From Roseobacter sp. HKCCD6576-2 (GTDB lineage: Bacteria > Pseudomonadota > Alphaproteobacteria > Rhodobacterales > Rhodobacteraceae): a DNA stretch of 64,000 nt. A model generated the notes under the pieces. The model saw nothing but the letters and a program-made list of their open reading frames with translations. It was not told the DNA's origin and did no database searches. Shown here in pieces: positions 1 to 8,994 of this stretch. Position 1 is the stretch's first letter. Every line of letters starts with the position of its first letter. The translations under genes were made by a program, and so were the position numbers. Location: the NCBI RefSeq assembly GCF_013179285.1, contig NZ_WVNW01000003.1:124001-188000 (forward strand), in the 5' to 3' direction.

Positions 1-902
1 AAGAGCAGGCGATTATCGGGCGTGGTGCGATAGTAATTCACCACGAATTTGCTGTCTGCGACACAGACCCGTTTGTGCAGCGCGGCCCCTTCGGGTAGCG
101 GCTCGGTCGCGACAATGAAATTGTTGATCGGCATGACGCGGGCCGCGGTTTGCCCATGCAGCCGCCCGAGATAGCCGTTGCAGGCCAAGACCACCTGATC
201 CGCGATCACCCGCCCTTTATCGGTGGTCACCAAGCCGGGGGCGGCGCGATGGACCCGGCTGGTTTCATGAATCGTGACACCTGTCGCTGCCGCTATCCGA
301 GCCAGGCCCAAAGCATAGGCGAGCGGGTTCAAATGGGCCGAGCCATGGTCGAGCAGGCCGCCAGCATAGACATCTGTGTGAAGCACTTGCCCAAGCGCGT
401 CGCGGTCGAGGGTTTCTAATTCAGTATAGCCATAGTGCTCTGCCAAATGCTCGGCATAGGCGCAGGTTTCGGCGGCCTCATCGTCCCACCAATCGGCATG
501 CAGCGCACCCGGTTGCAGATCGCAATCGATCGCGCCTTCCGCCACTAGGTCGCGGACGATTTGAACGGATGCCAGCGCCAGCTGCCAGAGCTTCGCGGCG
601 TCATCAGCACCGACCATCCGCTCCAGCGCGATCTGGTCCAGCCGCTGGCCGCCCAAGACTTGCCCGCCATTTCGCCCTGACGCACCAAACCCCACGCGAT
701 GGGCCTCCAACAGGACCACCTCCCGCCCGGCCCGCGCCAGATGCAGCGCGGTGGAGAGGCCGGTATAGCCACCGCCCACCACGCAGACATCCGCGCGCGT
801 TTCGCCCTTGAGCGCCGGAAAAGGCGCAAGCGGCGGGGTCGTCGCGGCATACCAGCTTGGCGGATACTGCCCAGCGCGATCATTGGCGTAGAGCAGGTTC
901 AT
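1..902 (-). CDS. FAD-dependent oxidoreductase, gamma-glutamylputrescine oxidase-like (3' end outside window)
   Basis: Translating the minus strand from the ATG at 900-902 gives an open frame to the window edge, starting MNLLYANDRAGQYPPSWY. Around residues 28-58 it has the DAO-family dinucleotide-binding signature VVGGGYTGLSTALHLA followed by GASGRNGGQ, as in PuuB-type gamma-glutamylamine oxidases. Such enzymes oxidise gamma-glutamylated amines to the aldehyde, releasing ammonia and peroxide. The start lies 5 bases after the stop of the upstream ligase gene, so it is the last visible gene of the operon. About 300 residues are present of the 420-440 usual for the family; the C-terminus is beyond base 1. 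The exact amine is inferred only from context. Confidence 0.85.
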   Translation of the reverse strand, partial: MNLLYANDRAGQYPPSWYAATTPPLAPFPALKGETRADVCVVGGGYTGLSTALHLARAGREVVLLEAHRVGFGASGRNGGQVLGGQRLDQIALERMVGADDAAKLWQLALASVQIVRDLVAEGAIDCDLQPGALHADWWDDEAAETCAYAEHLAEHYGYTELETLDRDALGQVLHTDVYAGGLLDHGSAHLNPLAYALGLARIAAATGVTIHETSRVHRAAPGLVTTDKGRVIADQVVLACNGYLGRLHGQTAARVMPINNFIVATEPLPEGAALHKRVCVADSKFVVNYYRTTPDNRLL

Positions 903-907
903 GAGGC

Positions 908-2263
908 TCACACGTTCAAGAGCAGATGCTCCCGTTCCCACGGGCTGATCACTTGGAGAAACTCTTTATATTCCAGGGCTTTCACCGCGGCGTAGACGCG
1001 ACAAAACTCAGGATGCAAGACGTCGGCCATCGCCGTGTTCGCCTCGAACAATTCCAGCGCCGCATGAAGGCCGCGAGGGATCGCATCATCTGCGTCATAC
1101 GCATCGCCCTGACATTCCGGGCGGGGCGGTTGCCCCTCGACAAGGCCCAGATAGCCACAGGCCAGCGAGGCGGCGATGCCCAGATAGGGATTGCAATCCA
1201 TGCCCGGCAGCCGGTTTTCAACCCGCCGCGCGCCTGGGTCAGACACAGGGATGCGGATGCCGGTGGTGCGGTTGTCATGGCCCCATTCCAGATTAATCGG
1301 GGCGGCGAAATCCGGCACATAGCGCCGATAGCTGTTCACATAGGGTGCAAGCAGAGCGATGACGGAGGGGAGGTGCCGCTGCATCCCGGCAATGAACTGT
1401 CCAAATGCGGGCGTTTCCGCGCCGTCACGGGCTGAGAAGATATTGGCGCCGCTCTCGGCATCCACAATCGAATGGTGGATATGCATCGCGCTGCCCGGCT
1501 CGCCCTCGATCGGTTTCGCCATGAAGGTGGCATAGCAATTGTGGCGCAGCGCGGCTTCACGGATCAGCCGTTTGAAAAAGAAAATCTCATCGGCCAGGCG
1601 GACCGGATCGCCATGGCGCAGGTTCAGCTCGATCTGCCCCGCGCCGCCCTCTTGCAGAATGCCATCGATCTCGAGTCCCTGCGCTTCGGCAAAGTCATAG
1701 ATGTCGTCGATCACCGGCCCGTATTCATCGACCGCCGACATGGAATAAGCTTGCCGTGCGGCGGCGGGGCGGCCTGAGCGGCCCATGGGCGGCTTGATCG
1801 CTTGGCCCGGGTCGGTGTTGGGCGCGACCAGGAAAAACTCCATCTCGGGTGCCACAACCGGCTGCCAGCCCTTCGCGTTATAGAGCGCCACAACCCGTTT
1901 CAGCACATTGCGGGGCGCAAAGGGGACCGGCTGCCCCTCTTGGTCGTCGATGTTGTGGATGACCTGCAAAGTCCAATCGGCGGTCCACGGCGCAGGCGTG
2001 GCGGTGTCGAAGTCGGGCGTCAGCACCATGTCCGGTTCGGTATAGCCGCCCGGCACCGTATCGATCCAATCGCCTGTAATTGTTTGGAAAAAGATCGAAT
2101 TGGGCAGGTAGAAATGACTTTGCTTGGCGAATTTCGCGCCAGGCATGGCCTTACCGCGCGCGACGCCGGCGAGGTCCGAGACGATGCATTCCACCTCGTC
2201 CAGCACCCGGCCTTCAAGATAGTGCTGCGCGGTCTCGGGCAGTTTTTCTAAGAAGTCACGCAT
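908..2263 (-). CDS. Glutamine synthetase family protein, gamma-glutamylputrescine synthetase-like
   Basis: A 451-residue member of the glutamine synthetase family that probably ligates glutamate to an amine using ATP, the first step of the gamma-glutamyl route of polyamine or amine breakdown. The active-site blocks are intact: APEMEFFLV, GGAGQIELNL, AMHIHHSI and NRTTGIRIP. The C-terminus EFLQVISPWEREHLLLN resembles PuuA proteins rather than housekeeping GlnA. I chose the ATG at 2261-2263; the frame runs further upstream, but that part is antisense-like and would overlap the amidotransferase gene. With this start the overlap is 8 bases, typical of translational coupling. The real substrate may be putrescine or another amine; only biochemistry would tell. 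Confidence 0.88.
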   Translation of the reverse strand: MRDFLEKLPETAQHYLEGRVLDEVECIVSDLAGVARGKAMPGAKFAKQSHFYLPNSIFFQTITGDWIDTVPGGYTEPDMVLTPDFDTATPAPWTADWTLQVIHNIDDQEGQPVPFAPRNVLKRVVALYNAKGWQPVVAPEMEFFLVAPNTDPGQAIKPPMGRSGRPAAARQAYSMSAVDEYGPVIDDIYDFAEAQGLEIDGILQEGGAGQIELNLRHGDPVRLADEIFFFKRLIREAALRHNCYATFMAKPIEGEPGSAMHIHHSIVDAESGANIFSARDGAETPAFGQFIAGMQRHLPSVIALLAPYVNSYRRYVPDFAAPINLEWGHDNRTTGIRIPVSDPGARRVENRLPGMDCNPYLGIAASLACGYLGLVEGQPPRPECQGDAYDADDAIPRGLHAALELFEANTAMADVLHPEFCRVYAAVKALEYKEFLQVISPWEREHLLLNV

Positions 2264-2942
2264 CGACCCGCGCCTTGGTGAGCACCGAGACCAGCAACGC
2301 GGTGAAAGCTTGCGTATCGACCGGTTGGTCCAAGCCCGCCCGCGCGTCGTCAAGCAGTGGCTCAGGCACGATGCCTTTGCCACGGGTGGCGATCAGCCCT
2401 GCAATGGCGCCTGCGTCGAATTCCGGATGCGGCTGCACCGTCAAAATCTTATCGCCATAAGCTAAGACCGCATTGGCGCAGAAATCGGAACTGCCGCGAA
2501 CTTCGGCGCCTTTTGGCAGATCGATGACCTGATCTTGATGCCAGGCGTTCAGATGCACGGTCGCGCCGTCCACCTCATAGGCCTGCCGCCCGACCGACCA
2601 GCCGCCCGCGAATTTCTCCACCGTACCGCCAAGCGCTTGCGCGATGATCTGATGGCCGAAACAGATGCCCACCATCGGTTGATCGGCGTCGCGAATGGTG
2701 CGGATCAGGTTTTCCAGCGGCGGGATGAAGGGGTGATCTTCGTAAGCGCCATGTTTCGAGCCGGTGACGAGCCAGGCATCGGCGGCTTCGGGTCCGTCGG
2801 GGAAATCCATGTCGACCACATCGAAGACCCGGAACTCGAATCCATGCCCGCTCAGAAGCCGTTGGAACATATGTTCAAAATCGCCGTGGCTGGGCTGGAG
2901 TTCGTCGGGGGCGTGGCCGGTTTGCAGAATGCCGATGATCAT
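2256..2942 (-). CDS. Class I glutamine amidotransferase-like protein
   Basis: A 228-residue GATase1 domain protein with the nucleophile elbow GICFGHQ (Cys94) and the catalytic His-Glu in QPHPEFD (His172, Glu174), so the Cys-His-Glu triad is complete. In this operon it could hydrolyse a gamma-glutamyl amide, the job PuuD does in the Puu pathway, although its sequence looks like the GMP-synthase-type amidotransferases and not like PuuD (peptidase C26). The start is the ATG at 2940-2942 (MIIGILQTGHAP); longer upstream reading gives non-family sequence. It sits between the two glutamine-synthetase-like genes and overlaps the downstream one by 8 bases. Confidence 0.85.
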   Translation of the reverse strand: MIIGILQTGHAPDELQPSHGDFEHMFQRLLSGHGFEFRVFDVVDMDFPDGPEAADAWLVTGSKHGAYEDHPFIPPLENLIRTIRDADQPMVGICFGHQIIAQALGGTVEKFAGGWSVGRQAYEVDGATVHLNAWHQDQVIDLPKGAEVRGSSDFCANAVLAYGDKILTVQPHPEFDAGAIAGLIATRGKGIVPEPLLDDARAGLDQPVDTQAFTALLVSVLTKARVDA

Positions 2943-3005
2943 ATGCGTGCTCTTTGCGATGGATGGCCAAAAGCTACGCGCGCGGGCGAGGCGCGGCAAG
3001 GGGCG

Positions 3006-4331
3006 TCACACCGTGTCGAGATAGAGCGCGGTCAGCGTTTCGGCGTCGAGATCGGCGGTTTTGTGGAGCTCTTGGCGTTTGGTGCGGGTGAAGGCGTCGA
3101 TCAGTTCCGGAGCGAAGATCCGGGCGATCTCCGGGGCGCTGGCGAAACTGTCGATGGCGTCGGGCCAGTTTGTCGGCAGGTTGGGCGGCACCAGATCATA
3201 GGCGTTGCCGCTGATCGGGGCGGCAGGCGCGGCACCGTCTTCGATCCCATTGAGTGCGGCGCCGAGGATGGCCGCGAGGAATAGGTAGGGGTTGATGTCG
3301 CCACCCGCGACGCGATGTTCGATCCGCCGCGCAGCGGGGGCGCCGCCGGGGATGCGCAGCGCCGTCGTGCGGTTTTCATACCCCCAAGCGGCGGCAATCG
3401 GAGCATGGGCACCCGGTGTGAACCGGTCATAGCTCGAGTGATGCGGCGCAAAGATCAACATCGCGCCCGCCATTGCGGACAGGCATCCGGCAACGGCATG
3501 ATGCAGCATGGGCGCGCCCTCGGCAGTGCCATCATCGAAGATGTTTCGCCCGGCGGCGTCGAGGATCGAAAAGTGACTATGCAGCCCATTGCCGGAGTAA
3601 TCGGGATAGGGCTTGGCCATGAAACTGGCGGCGAAACCGTGTTTCCGCGCCAGGCCCTGCGCCAGAAGCTTGAAGAGCCAGGTGTCGTCGGCGGCTTTCA
3701 ACGCGTCCGCCTGATGCATCAGATTGATCTCGAACTGTCCCGGCCCGGCCTCTGAGATCGCGGTGTCGGCGGGGATGCCCATCGCGGCGCATCCGGCATA
3801 AAGGTCGGTGAAAAACCCGTCGAACGCATCAAGCTCACGGACCGATAAGACATCGGCTTGATGCCGCCGTTTCCCCGACCGGGGACTCTCCGGCGCGCGG
3901 AGGGTCGGGCCGCTGTCATCGACCAAATAGAACTCCAATTCGGTGGCAACCACGGGGGTCAGGCCACGCGCGGCGTAGCGCTCCAGCACTTGCGCCAAGG
4001 CCTGGCGCGGATCGCCTAAATACGGCGCGCCGCTGTCGTCAAACATCCAAATCGGGATCAAGGCGGTCGGTGTGTCGAGCCAGGGCATCGGCACCGGGCC
4101 GCGCCCGGTTGGCAGGAGGAGCCCATCGGGATCGCCCGCCTCGAAGACCAAGGGGCTACCCTCGATATCTTCGCCCCAAATATCGAGATTGAGGATCGAG
4201 AAGGGAAAGCGCGTGCCCGTCTGATCTAGCTTCTCAGCCGCCGAAACCGGCATGCGTTTGCCGCGCGCCTGACCGTTTAGATCGGCGGCGGCCACGCGCA
4301 GGGACTGGGCTCCGTCGGGCAGGGCGCTCAT
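3006..4331 (-). CDS. Second glutamine synthetase family protein (PuuA paralogue)
   Basis: A 441-residue glutamine-synthetase fold protein, distinct from the ligase downstream (908-2263) but with the same catalytic blocks: ATELEFYLV, AGPGQFEINL, GNGLHSHFSIL and NRTTALRIPGG. Both copies therefore look active, and they may act on different amines, act in succession, or form a hetero-oligomer. The ATG at 4329-4331 overlaps the stop of the upstream permease gene as ATGA, which fixes the start and indicates one transcript with the transporter. A gap of 63 bases separates it from the amidotransferase gene. Precise substrate unknown. Confidence 0.87.
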   Translation of the reverse strand: MSALPDGAQSLRVAAADLNGQARGKRMPVSAAEKLDQTGTRFPFSILNLDIWGEDIEGSPLVFEAGDPDGLLLPTGRGPVPMPWLDTPTALIPIWMFDDSGAPYLGDPRQALAQVLERYAARGLTPVVATELEFYLVDDSGPTLRAPESPRSGKRRHQADVLSVRELDAFDGFFTDLYAGCAAMGIPADTAISEAGPGQFEINLMHQADALKAADDTWLFKLLAQGLARKHGFAASFMAKPYPDYSGNGLHSHFSILDAAGRNIFDDGTAEGAPMLHHAVAGCLSAMAGAMLIFAPHHSSYDRFTPGAHAPIAAAWGYENRTTALRIPGGAPAARRIEHRVAGGDINPYLFLAAILGAALNGIEDGAAPAAPISGNAYDLVPPNLPTNWPDAIDSFASAPEIARIFAPELIDAFTRTKRQELHKTADLDAETLTALYLDTV

Positions 4332-5167
4332 CGGATCAAATTGGGGCGGAACCGTATCCGCGCGCGGTTTTCCACCGGCAGATGACGGTTCAGACGCCGG
4401 TTGATCGCCCCGAAGAGCAAGATGATGCACAGCGTCAGGATCACGAAATACCCCGCCACAATCGGGTAGGGGATGAAGGGGTTGAACGTCCGATCCGCAA
4501 AATACTGCGCGTAGTAAAGCGCGTCGCCCTTTTGCTGGAAGGCAGGGAAGCCGGAGAAATAGACCAGTGTCGTGGCGTGGAAGAGGAAGATCGCCTCATT
4601 GGTGTAAGACGGCCACGCCAGGCGCATCGTCGTCGGAAACACCACCCGGCGGAAGCGTTTCCAGCCGGTCAGGCCATATGCATCCGCGGCCTCCAGATCG
4701 CCCTTGGGCACCGAGCGGAGCGCGCCATAGAAAATCTCGGCGGCATAGGCGGAGGTGTTGAGAAAGAGGACGATCAGCGCGCCAAGCCACGCGCGGGCGA
4801 GCCAGCGGGTCTCGGCCTCGACCACCACGCCGAACAGCTCGAACTCGACGCCAACCCGCGGCAAGAGCACGAAGGTTTCATAGGCCAAGAAGAATTGAAT
4901 GAAGAGCGGTGAGCCCCGGAAGACGAAGATGAACCATTCCGCCGGTTTGCGGATCAACCTTGGGCGGCTATTCTTGGCCACGGCGAGGGCGACGGCCAGA
5001 AAGAACCCCGAGGCCAGGGCCAAGGCGCCGAAATAGACATTCCAGATCATGCCAGAGGCGATCAGGGTGAATTGCTCGCAGAGCGTGATGTCACCCCGGG
5101 GCAGGAGTCGCTCGCCATAGCCGAGGCTGCGCAACCCGTAATCCTGAATGGTCTGCCAACAACTCAT
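4328..5167 (-). CDS. Amino-acid-type ABC transporter permease (HisM-like)
   Basis: A 279-residue inner-membrane permease of the polar amino acid uptake family. It has several hydrophobic segments and the cytoplasmic EAA loop around AADAYGLTGWKRFRRV, which contacts the ATPase. The start is the ATG at 5165-5167 (MSCWQTIQDYG), overlapping the stop of the other permease gene as ATGA; the frame continues upstream without homology. It would pair with the 5164-6045 product to form the membrane channel. Clustering with gamma-glutamyl ligases suggests the cargo is an amine or basic amino acid. Confidence 0.9.
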   Translation of the reverse strand: MSCWQTIQDYGLRSLGYGERLLPRGDITLCEQFTLIASGMIWNVYFGALALASGFFLAVALAVAKNSRPRLIRKPAEWFIFVFRGSPLFIQFFLAYETFVLLPRVGVEFELFGVVVEAETRWLARAWLGALIVLFLNTSAYAAEIFYGALRSVPKGDLEAADAYGLTGWKRFRRVVFPTTMRLAWPSYTNEAIFLFHATTLVYFSGFPAFQQKGDALYYAQYFADRTFNPFIPYPIVAGYFVILTLCIILLFGAINRRLNRHLPVENRARIRFRPNLIR

Positions 5168-6045
5168 GCCGCGACCTTCCGCTGATCTTCGCCAGCCATC
5201 GTGGCCTGGCCGCGCGACAGGCGCGTCGTGAGACGCCCAAGTGCAATCTCGGAGACGCGGGTCATGGCGAGGTAGAACACCAAAAGCCCGAGGAAATACC
5301 ACAGCCGCCAGTCGCCATGCGGGTATTGAAAGGCAGAGGTGCGAGACCCGCCCAATTCACGGGCCCAATAGACGATGTCTTCGACACCGAGCAGGAACAA
5401 GAGCGGCGTGGCCTTGATCAGGATCATCCAGAGATTGGAGAGGCCCGGCAGCGCGTAAATCCACATTTGCGGTACCAGAATGCGCCAGAAGGTCTGCCGC
5501 CGCGACATGCCATAGGCTTCGGCTGTCTCGAGTTGCGCTTTCGGGACGGCGCGCATGGCGCCAAAGAGCACATTCGCGGCGAAGGCCCCGAACACGATGG
5601 AAAATGTGAAGACCGCAATCGCGAAGTTATAGGCCTCATGAACCCATTGCGGCGAGGCGTTTTGCGGGATTTTTGCGGCATCGCAAACCAGGAAATTCGC
5701 ACCCTGGCGGATCGGATCGGTCCAGTCGGGGCAGACCGCCTGATGCTTCAACCATTCCAAGCCTTGGTCGAGCGCGATCACGAAGAACAGGAAGAAGGCG
5801 ATATCCGGCACGCCGCGCACCATGGCCGTGTAGATTTTGCCCAGCCATCTGAGCGGCGGGATATGAGACCGGGAGGCCATCGCACCCAGAAACCCGAAGG
5901 ACAGGGCCACAGGCGCCGTCACGGCGAGCAGAAACAGAACCGTCAGAAAGCTTTGGTAGAACCGAAAATGCACCCCATTGGTGAGGTAGCAGGAAAACCA
6001 GCGGAAGGTCTCCAATGTGCTGGGGTCTTCGCAGAATTCGAACAT
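5164..6045 (-). CDS. Amino-acid-type ABC transporter permease (HisQ-like)
   Basis: A 293-residue permease of the histidine/opine transporter family, with predicted membrane spans in its N-terminal, central and C-terminal parts and the EAA loop ETAEAYGMSRRQTFWRI. An insertion of about 30 residues between the first spans contains two cysteines (VCPDWTDP and FLVCDAAK) and is probably a periplasmic loop. A GAGG ribosome site lies six bases before the ATG at 6043-6045. It is translationally coupled to the next permease gene by an ATGA overlap. Confidence 0.9.
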   Translation of the reverse strand: MFEFCEDPSTLETFRWFSCYLTNGVHFRFYQSFLTVLFLLAVTAPVALSFGFLGAMASRSHIPPLRWLGKIYTAMVRGVPDIAFFLFFVIALDQGLEWLKHQAVCPDWTDPIRQGANFLVCDAAKIPQNASPQWVHEAYNFAIAVFTFSIVFGAFAANVLFGAMRAVPKAQLETAEAYGMSRRQTFWRILVPQMWIYALPGLSNLWMILIKATPLLFLLGVEDIVYWARELGGSRTSAFQYPHGDWRLWYFLGLLVFYLAMTRVSEIALGRLTTRLSRGQATMAGEDQRKVAA

Positions 6046-6089
6046 TGCGCCTCGGCGTCAGGGCGAAACCCGCCCGGAGGATGCAAAAC

Positions 6090-6113
6090 GGGCGTCCCCG
6101 AACAGGGACGCCC
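6090..6113 (-). terminator. Hairpin between binding-protein and permease genes
   Basis: Perfect 9-bp inverted repeat GGGCGTCCC / GGGACGCCC with a 6-base loop, followed on the minus strand by GTTTTGC. It lies just after the stop of the periplasmic binding protein gene. Hairpins at this place in ABC operons usually cause partial termination or protect the upstream mRNA, so that binding protein is made in excess over permeases. Seen in sequence; its role is inferred. Confidence 0.7.
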
Positions 6114-6122
6114 GATCTGTGA

Positions 6123-6845
6123 TTAGAAGGTTTCGGCGTCTTCGCCGAACCATTCGATGATCAACGCGTTCAGCGAACCATCGTCTTTCATCGACTGAAT
6201 CGCCACGTTGAGGGTCTCCCGCAATTCGGTGTCGGTTTCGCGTAGGCCCAGGCCAATGCCACCGCCCAATTGCACCGGATCGCCGATGATCATCAGGTCC
6301 GCATCTTCGGCAGCGATCGGCAGCAGGAAGTCACCATCGGCGAAAACCGCATCGGCCTCGCCATTGCGGACGGCGGCGACGGTTTCATCCGGGGTCGCGA
6401 ATTCCAGCAAGGTCGCGCCGCTTTCCGCGATGTAGCCGGCTTGGATCGTGTTGGTCTGCGCCGCGACCACGACGGAGGTCAGATCGACATCTTCGTCCAT
6501 CCCCATGAAGAGTGACGAGGCGGGCGGGAAGTAGTTCTGCGTGAAGTCGATCACTTCATCCCGCTCGGCCGTGATGCTCATCCCGGCGATGATGGTGTCG
6601 TAGTTGCCCGAGGTCAGGTTCGGGATGATCGAGTCCCATTCATTGGTGACCCATTCGCAGGTCAGTTCGGCGCGGGCGCAAAGCTCATCGCCAACAGCGC
6701 GCTCAAAGCCGTCGATCTCGCCATCATCATTGATGAAGTTATACGGAGGGTAAGCGCCCTCGGTACCCATGCGGACCACGTCTTGGGCCAGTGCGCCACC
6801 GGCGGTCACCGCCAGAATGGTTGCGGAAAGAACAAGTGTTTTCAT
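6123..6845 (-). CDS. Periplasmic substrate-binding protein of amino-acid-type ABC transporter
   Basis: A 240-residue type 3 solute-binding protein. It begins with a signal peptide (MKTLVLSATILAVTAGG, probable cleavage after ALA before QDVV). The mature part has the family features EGAYPPYNF near the N-terminus and GMSITAERDEVIDFTQNYF in the middle, as in the arginine/lysine/ornithine/histidine and opine binding proteins. It delivers substrate to the permeases encoded downstream. A GGGAG ribosome site precedes the ATG. A strong hairpin directly after the stop would favour its over-expression relative to the permeases. Confidence 0.92.
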   Translation of the reverse strand: MKTLVLSATILAVTAGGALAQDVVRMGTEGAYPPYNFINDDGEIDGFERAVGDELCARAELTCEWVTNEWDSIIPNLTSGNYDTIIAGMSITAERDEVIDFTQNYFPPASSLFMGMDEDVDLTSVVVAAQTNTIQAGYIAESGATLLEFATPDETVAAVRNGEADAVFADGDFLLPIAAEDADLMIIGDPVQLGGGIGLGLRETDTELRETLNVAIQSMKDDGSLNALIIEWFGEDAETF

Positions 6846-6871
6846 TGGTTTACTCCCTGGTTGGTATCGCC

Positions 6872-7651
6872 TCAGGCGGCTTGGCCGTGGCTGAGGAATT
6901 GCTGAAGACGCGCGGATTTCGGCGCGCCGAAAAGCTGCTCGGGCGGGCCTTCTTCTTCGATTTGGCCCTCATGCAGAAAGATAACATGGTCTGAGACATC
7001 GCGGGCCAGCCGCATATCATGGGTGACCAATATCATTGTGCGACCCTCTGCGGCGAGGTCTTTGATGACTTTCACCACCTCCTGCTCAAGCTCGGGGTCG
7101 AGCGCCGAGGTCGGTTCGTCAAACAACAGCGCCCGGGGCTGCATGCAGAGGGCGCGGGCGATGGCGGCGCGTTGTTGCTGCCCGCCGGAAAGCTGCGCGG
7201 GCCAGGCGTCGCATTTTGCGCCGATCCCGACCTTGTCGAGCAACATTCGGGCGCGGGCCTCAACCTCGTCTTTGTCCTCGCCCAAAACGGTGACGGGGGC
7301 TTCCATCACGTTTTGCAAAATCGACATATGCGACCAGAGGTTGAACTGCTGAAACACCATGCTGAGATTGGTGCGGATCCGGGTGACTTGCGCGGTATCC
7401 GCCGGATGGCGATTGGGGCCAGTACCGCGCCAATGCACGGCCTCCCCCTCGAATTTGATCTCGCCCTCTTGGCTCTCTTCCAAAAGGTTCGCGCAGCGCA
7501 GAAGCGTCGATTTCCCGGATCCCGAAGAGCCGATCAGAGAGACCACATCGCCGGCATTTGCCCGCAAGTCCACGCCGCGCAAAACATGCAGCGATCCATA
7601 ACTCTTATGCAGACCGGTGATTTCGATCACCGGTGGGGTGGCGGAGGTCAC
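6872..7651 (-). CDS. ABC transporter ATP-binding protein (HisP-like)
   Basis: A 259-residue ATPase with Walker A GSSGSGKST (residues 41-49), Q-loop VFQQFNLW, signature LSGGQQQR, Walker B ALLFDEPTS and the switch histidine in LVTHDM. It energises the amine or amino acid importer of this operon. The first codon is GTG at 7649-7651, and no better in-frame ATG exists upstream of the conserved ITGLHKSYG. It is the first gene of the minus-strand operon, so the promoter should lie in 7652-7772. Confidence 0.92.
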   Translation of the reverse strand: MTSATPPVIEITGLHKSYGSLHVLRGVDLRANAGDVVSLIGSSGSGKSTLLRCANLLEESQEGEIKFEGEAVHWRGTGPNRHPADTAQVTRIRTNLSMVFQQFNLWSHMSILQNVMEAPVTVLGEDKDEVEARARMLLDKVGIGAKCDAWPAQLSGGQQQRAAIARALCMQPRALLFDEPTSALDPELEQEVVKVIKDLAAEGRTMILVTHDMRLARDVSDHVIFLHEGQIEEEGPPEQLFGAPKSARLQQFLSHGQAA

Positions 7652-7772
7652 GTGTTGGCAGCTTCCCTGTTATTTTTTTGGATTTGTCCCCAGAATCGAG
7701 GCAATTGCAACGGATTAATGCCGGTTGACCCAAGGGTAAGGGGGGCGATTTGCCCGAAAAAGCAGCATTTGC

Positions 7773-8495
7773 CTAGGGCGCGGGCGGGATCGGTTGCGCC
7801 AGATACTCTGCCTTTGGAATGATCGTGAAGCCCTTGAGGTCGAGCGCGGTCCGGTCTTCTGGGCCGAGCGCGATCATGGCGTCCTCGAGGGCGGCACGGA
7901 TTGGCACAGGGTCCTGATCACCTGCCGTGATCAGTGGCAGGGCGGGGGTGGGCGGCGTGCGCATGATCTCGATCAGATCGGCGGTCCAAGGCGCGGAACG
8001 GGTCAAGAGACGCCAGGTTTGCGCATCGATCGCCGCCAAATCCGCGCGACCCTCAGCCACGGCCTTGGCCGAGGCTTCATGGCCCCCGCTCATAACCGGT
8101 GTGCCCAAGGCCATGCCGGTCTCTGCGGCCCACGTGATCAAAGCGGCCCAACCCGATTGGCTCAAACCCTCATTGACCGCCGGTTTCGGGCCGGGCGTCT
8201 TGGAGCGGGCCACAATCACGCTGTTGTAATAGCCGGGGGGACAACCGGGCAGGCCAAAATCCGGGGTTGCCACCAACGTCACATGCGGCGCGAGCCGGGC
8301 GCGATAGGGCAGACCGCAGGTCTGCGCCAGGATCAGGTCTGGGCTTTGCCAAATCTCCCAAATCTCCTGATCACGGGTCAGTGCGTCAGGGGCATCCAGG
8401 CCACGCGCCCTAAGCGCATCGCGGATCGCCTCCCAAAGCCGATCCGTCGCGCCGCGGATCTCGGGCCGATCATACATCGGCAGGGCCGCGATCAT
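7773..8495 (-). CDS. PhnD/SsuA/transferrin-like periplasmic-binding-fold protein
   Basis: A 240-residue protein resembling the phosphonate-binding-protein-like (PhnD) family: an N-terminal MIAALPMYDRPEI, a central PGCPPGYYNSVIVA and SGGHEASAKAVAEGRADLAAIDAQTW are typical of its two lobes. There is no signal peptide, so it may be cytoplasmic or not a true transporter component. No ABC permease of the phosphonate type is nearby. It overlaps the preceding TerB-like gene by four bases (ATGA), which fixes the start at 8495 and suggests co-translation. Its ligand is unknown. Confidence 0.75.
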   Translation of the reverse strand: MIAALPMYDRPEIRGATDRLWEAIRDALRARGLDAPDALTRDQEIWEIWQSPDLILAQTCGLPYRARLAPHVTLVATPDFGLPGCPPGYYNSVIVARSKTPGPKPAVNEGLSQSGWAALITWAAETGMALGTPVMSGGHEASAKAVAEGRADLAAIDAQTWRLLTRSAPWTADLIEIMRTPPTPALPLITAGDQDPVPIRAALEDAMIALGPEDRTALDLKGFTIIPKAEYLAQPIPPAP

Positions 8496-8935
8496 CCGCG
8501 GCGGGCCTCGACCCGTTGCCGTGCCAGATTGCTGTCGCGGTCATTCACGCCCAGCATCGGCGCCACCATCCGCATCAGTGCGTTTTCGTGATCATCCCGC
8601 ACGCCATCGGCCAAGACGATCTCCCACAGGCTTTCGACCACCTGCTCGCGATCCTCATAGGCCACGGCATCCTTGATCGCGCGGGTGAAGCGGACCGTGT
8701 CGGGGGCCTCGGATTCGAGGATTTCAGCGTCGCCACGCAGCTTGGCCGTCTCGAACGGCGTGAGGCCGTATCGCGTTGTCAAAAGCCGGTCGATCCGGTC
8801 GATCTCGGCTTCGGCATAATCGCCATCGGTTTTGGCCAGCCGGACCAAGAGCGCGGCCAAGGCCAGCCGGGCATCGGGGTCTGAGAGCGGCGCGGGGTCG
8901 GGCGCGGTGAGGCGTTTGAGGAAATCTCCGAACAT
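8492..8935 (-). CDS. TerB-like domain protein
   Basis: A 147-residue all-helical protein with the TerB/tellurite-resistance-protein-like pattern: ARLALAALLVRLAKTDGDY, then SLWEIVLADGVRDDHENALM, two acidic repeats that in TerB bind metal ions. Isolated TerB-domain proteins of this size are common in Rhodobacterales, without a proven role; tellurite resistance should not be assumed. No clear ribosome site precedes the ATG at 8933-8935. It is coupled to the PhnD-like gene by a four-base overlap. Confidence 0.75.
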   Translation of the reverse strand: MFGDFLKRLTAPDPAPLSDPDARLALAALLVRLAKTDGDYAEAEIDRIDRLLTTRYGLTPFETAKLRGDAEILESEAPDTVRFTRAIKDAVAYEDREQVVESLWEIVLADGVRDDHENALMRMVAPMLGVNDRDSNLARQRVEARRG

Positions 8936-8994
8936 GGGCGACAGATATAGGCCGCGGTATTGGCGACGAAAACCCCCCTTGCCGAGCGGGTCGC

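Noticed and set aside
2256-2942. Calling the amidotransferase PuuD
   Set aside because: The sequence has the GICFGHQ and QPHPEFD pattern of GMP-synthase-type amidotransferases, unlike PuuD of the peptidase C26 group.
8492-8935. Tellurite resistance as the function of the TerB-like gene
   Set aside because: Only a lone TerB domain is present, with no other ter genes; the name would mislead.
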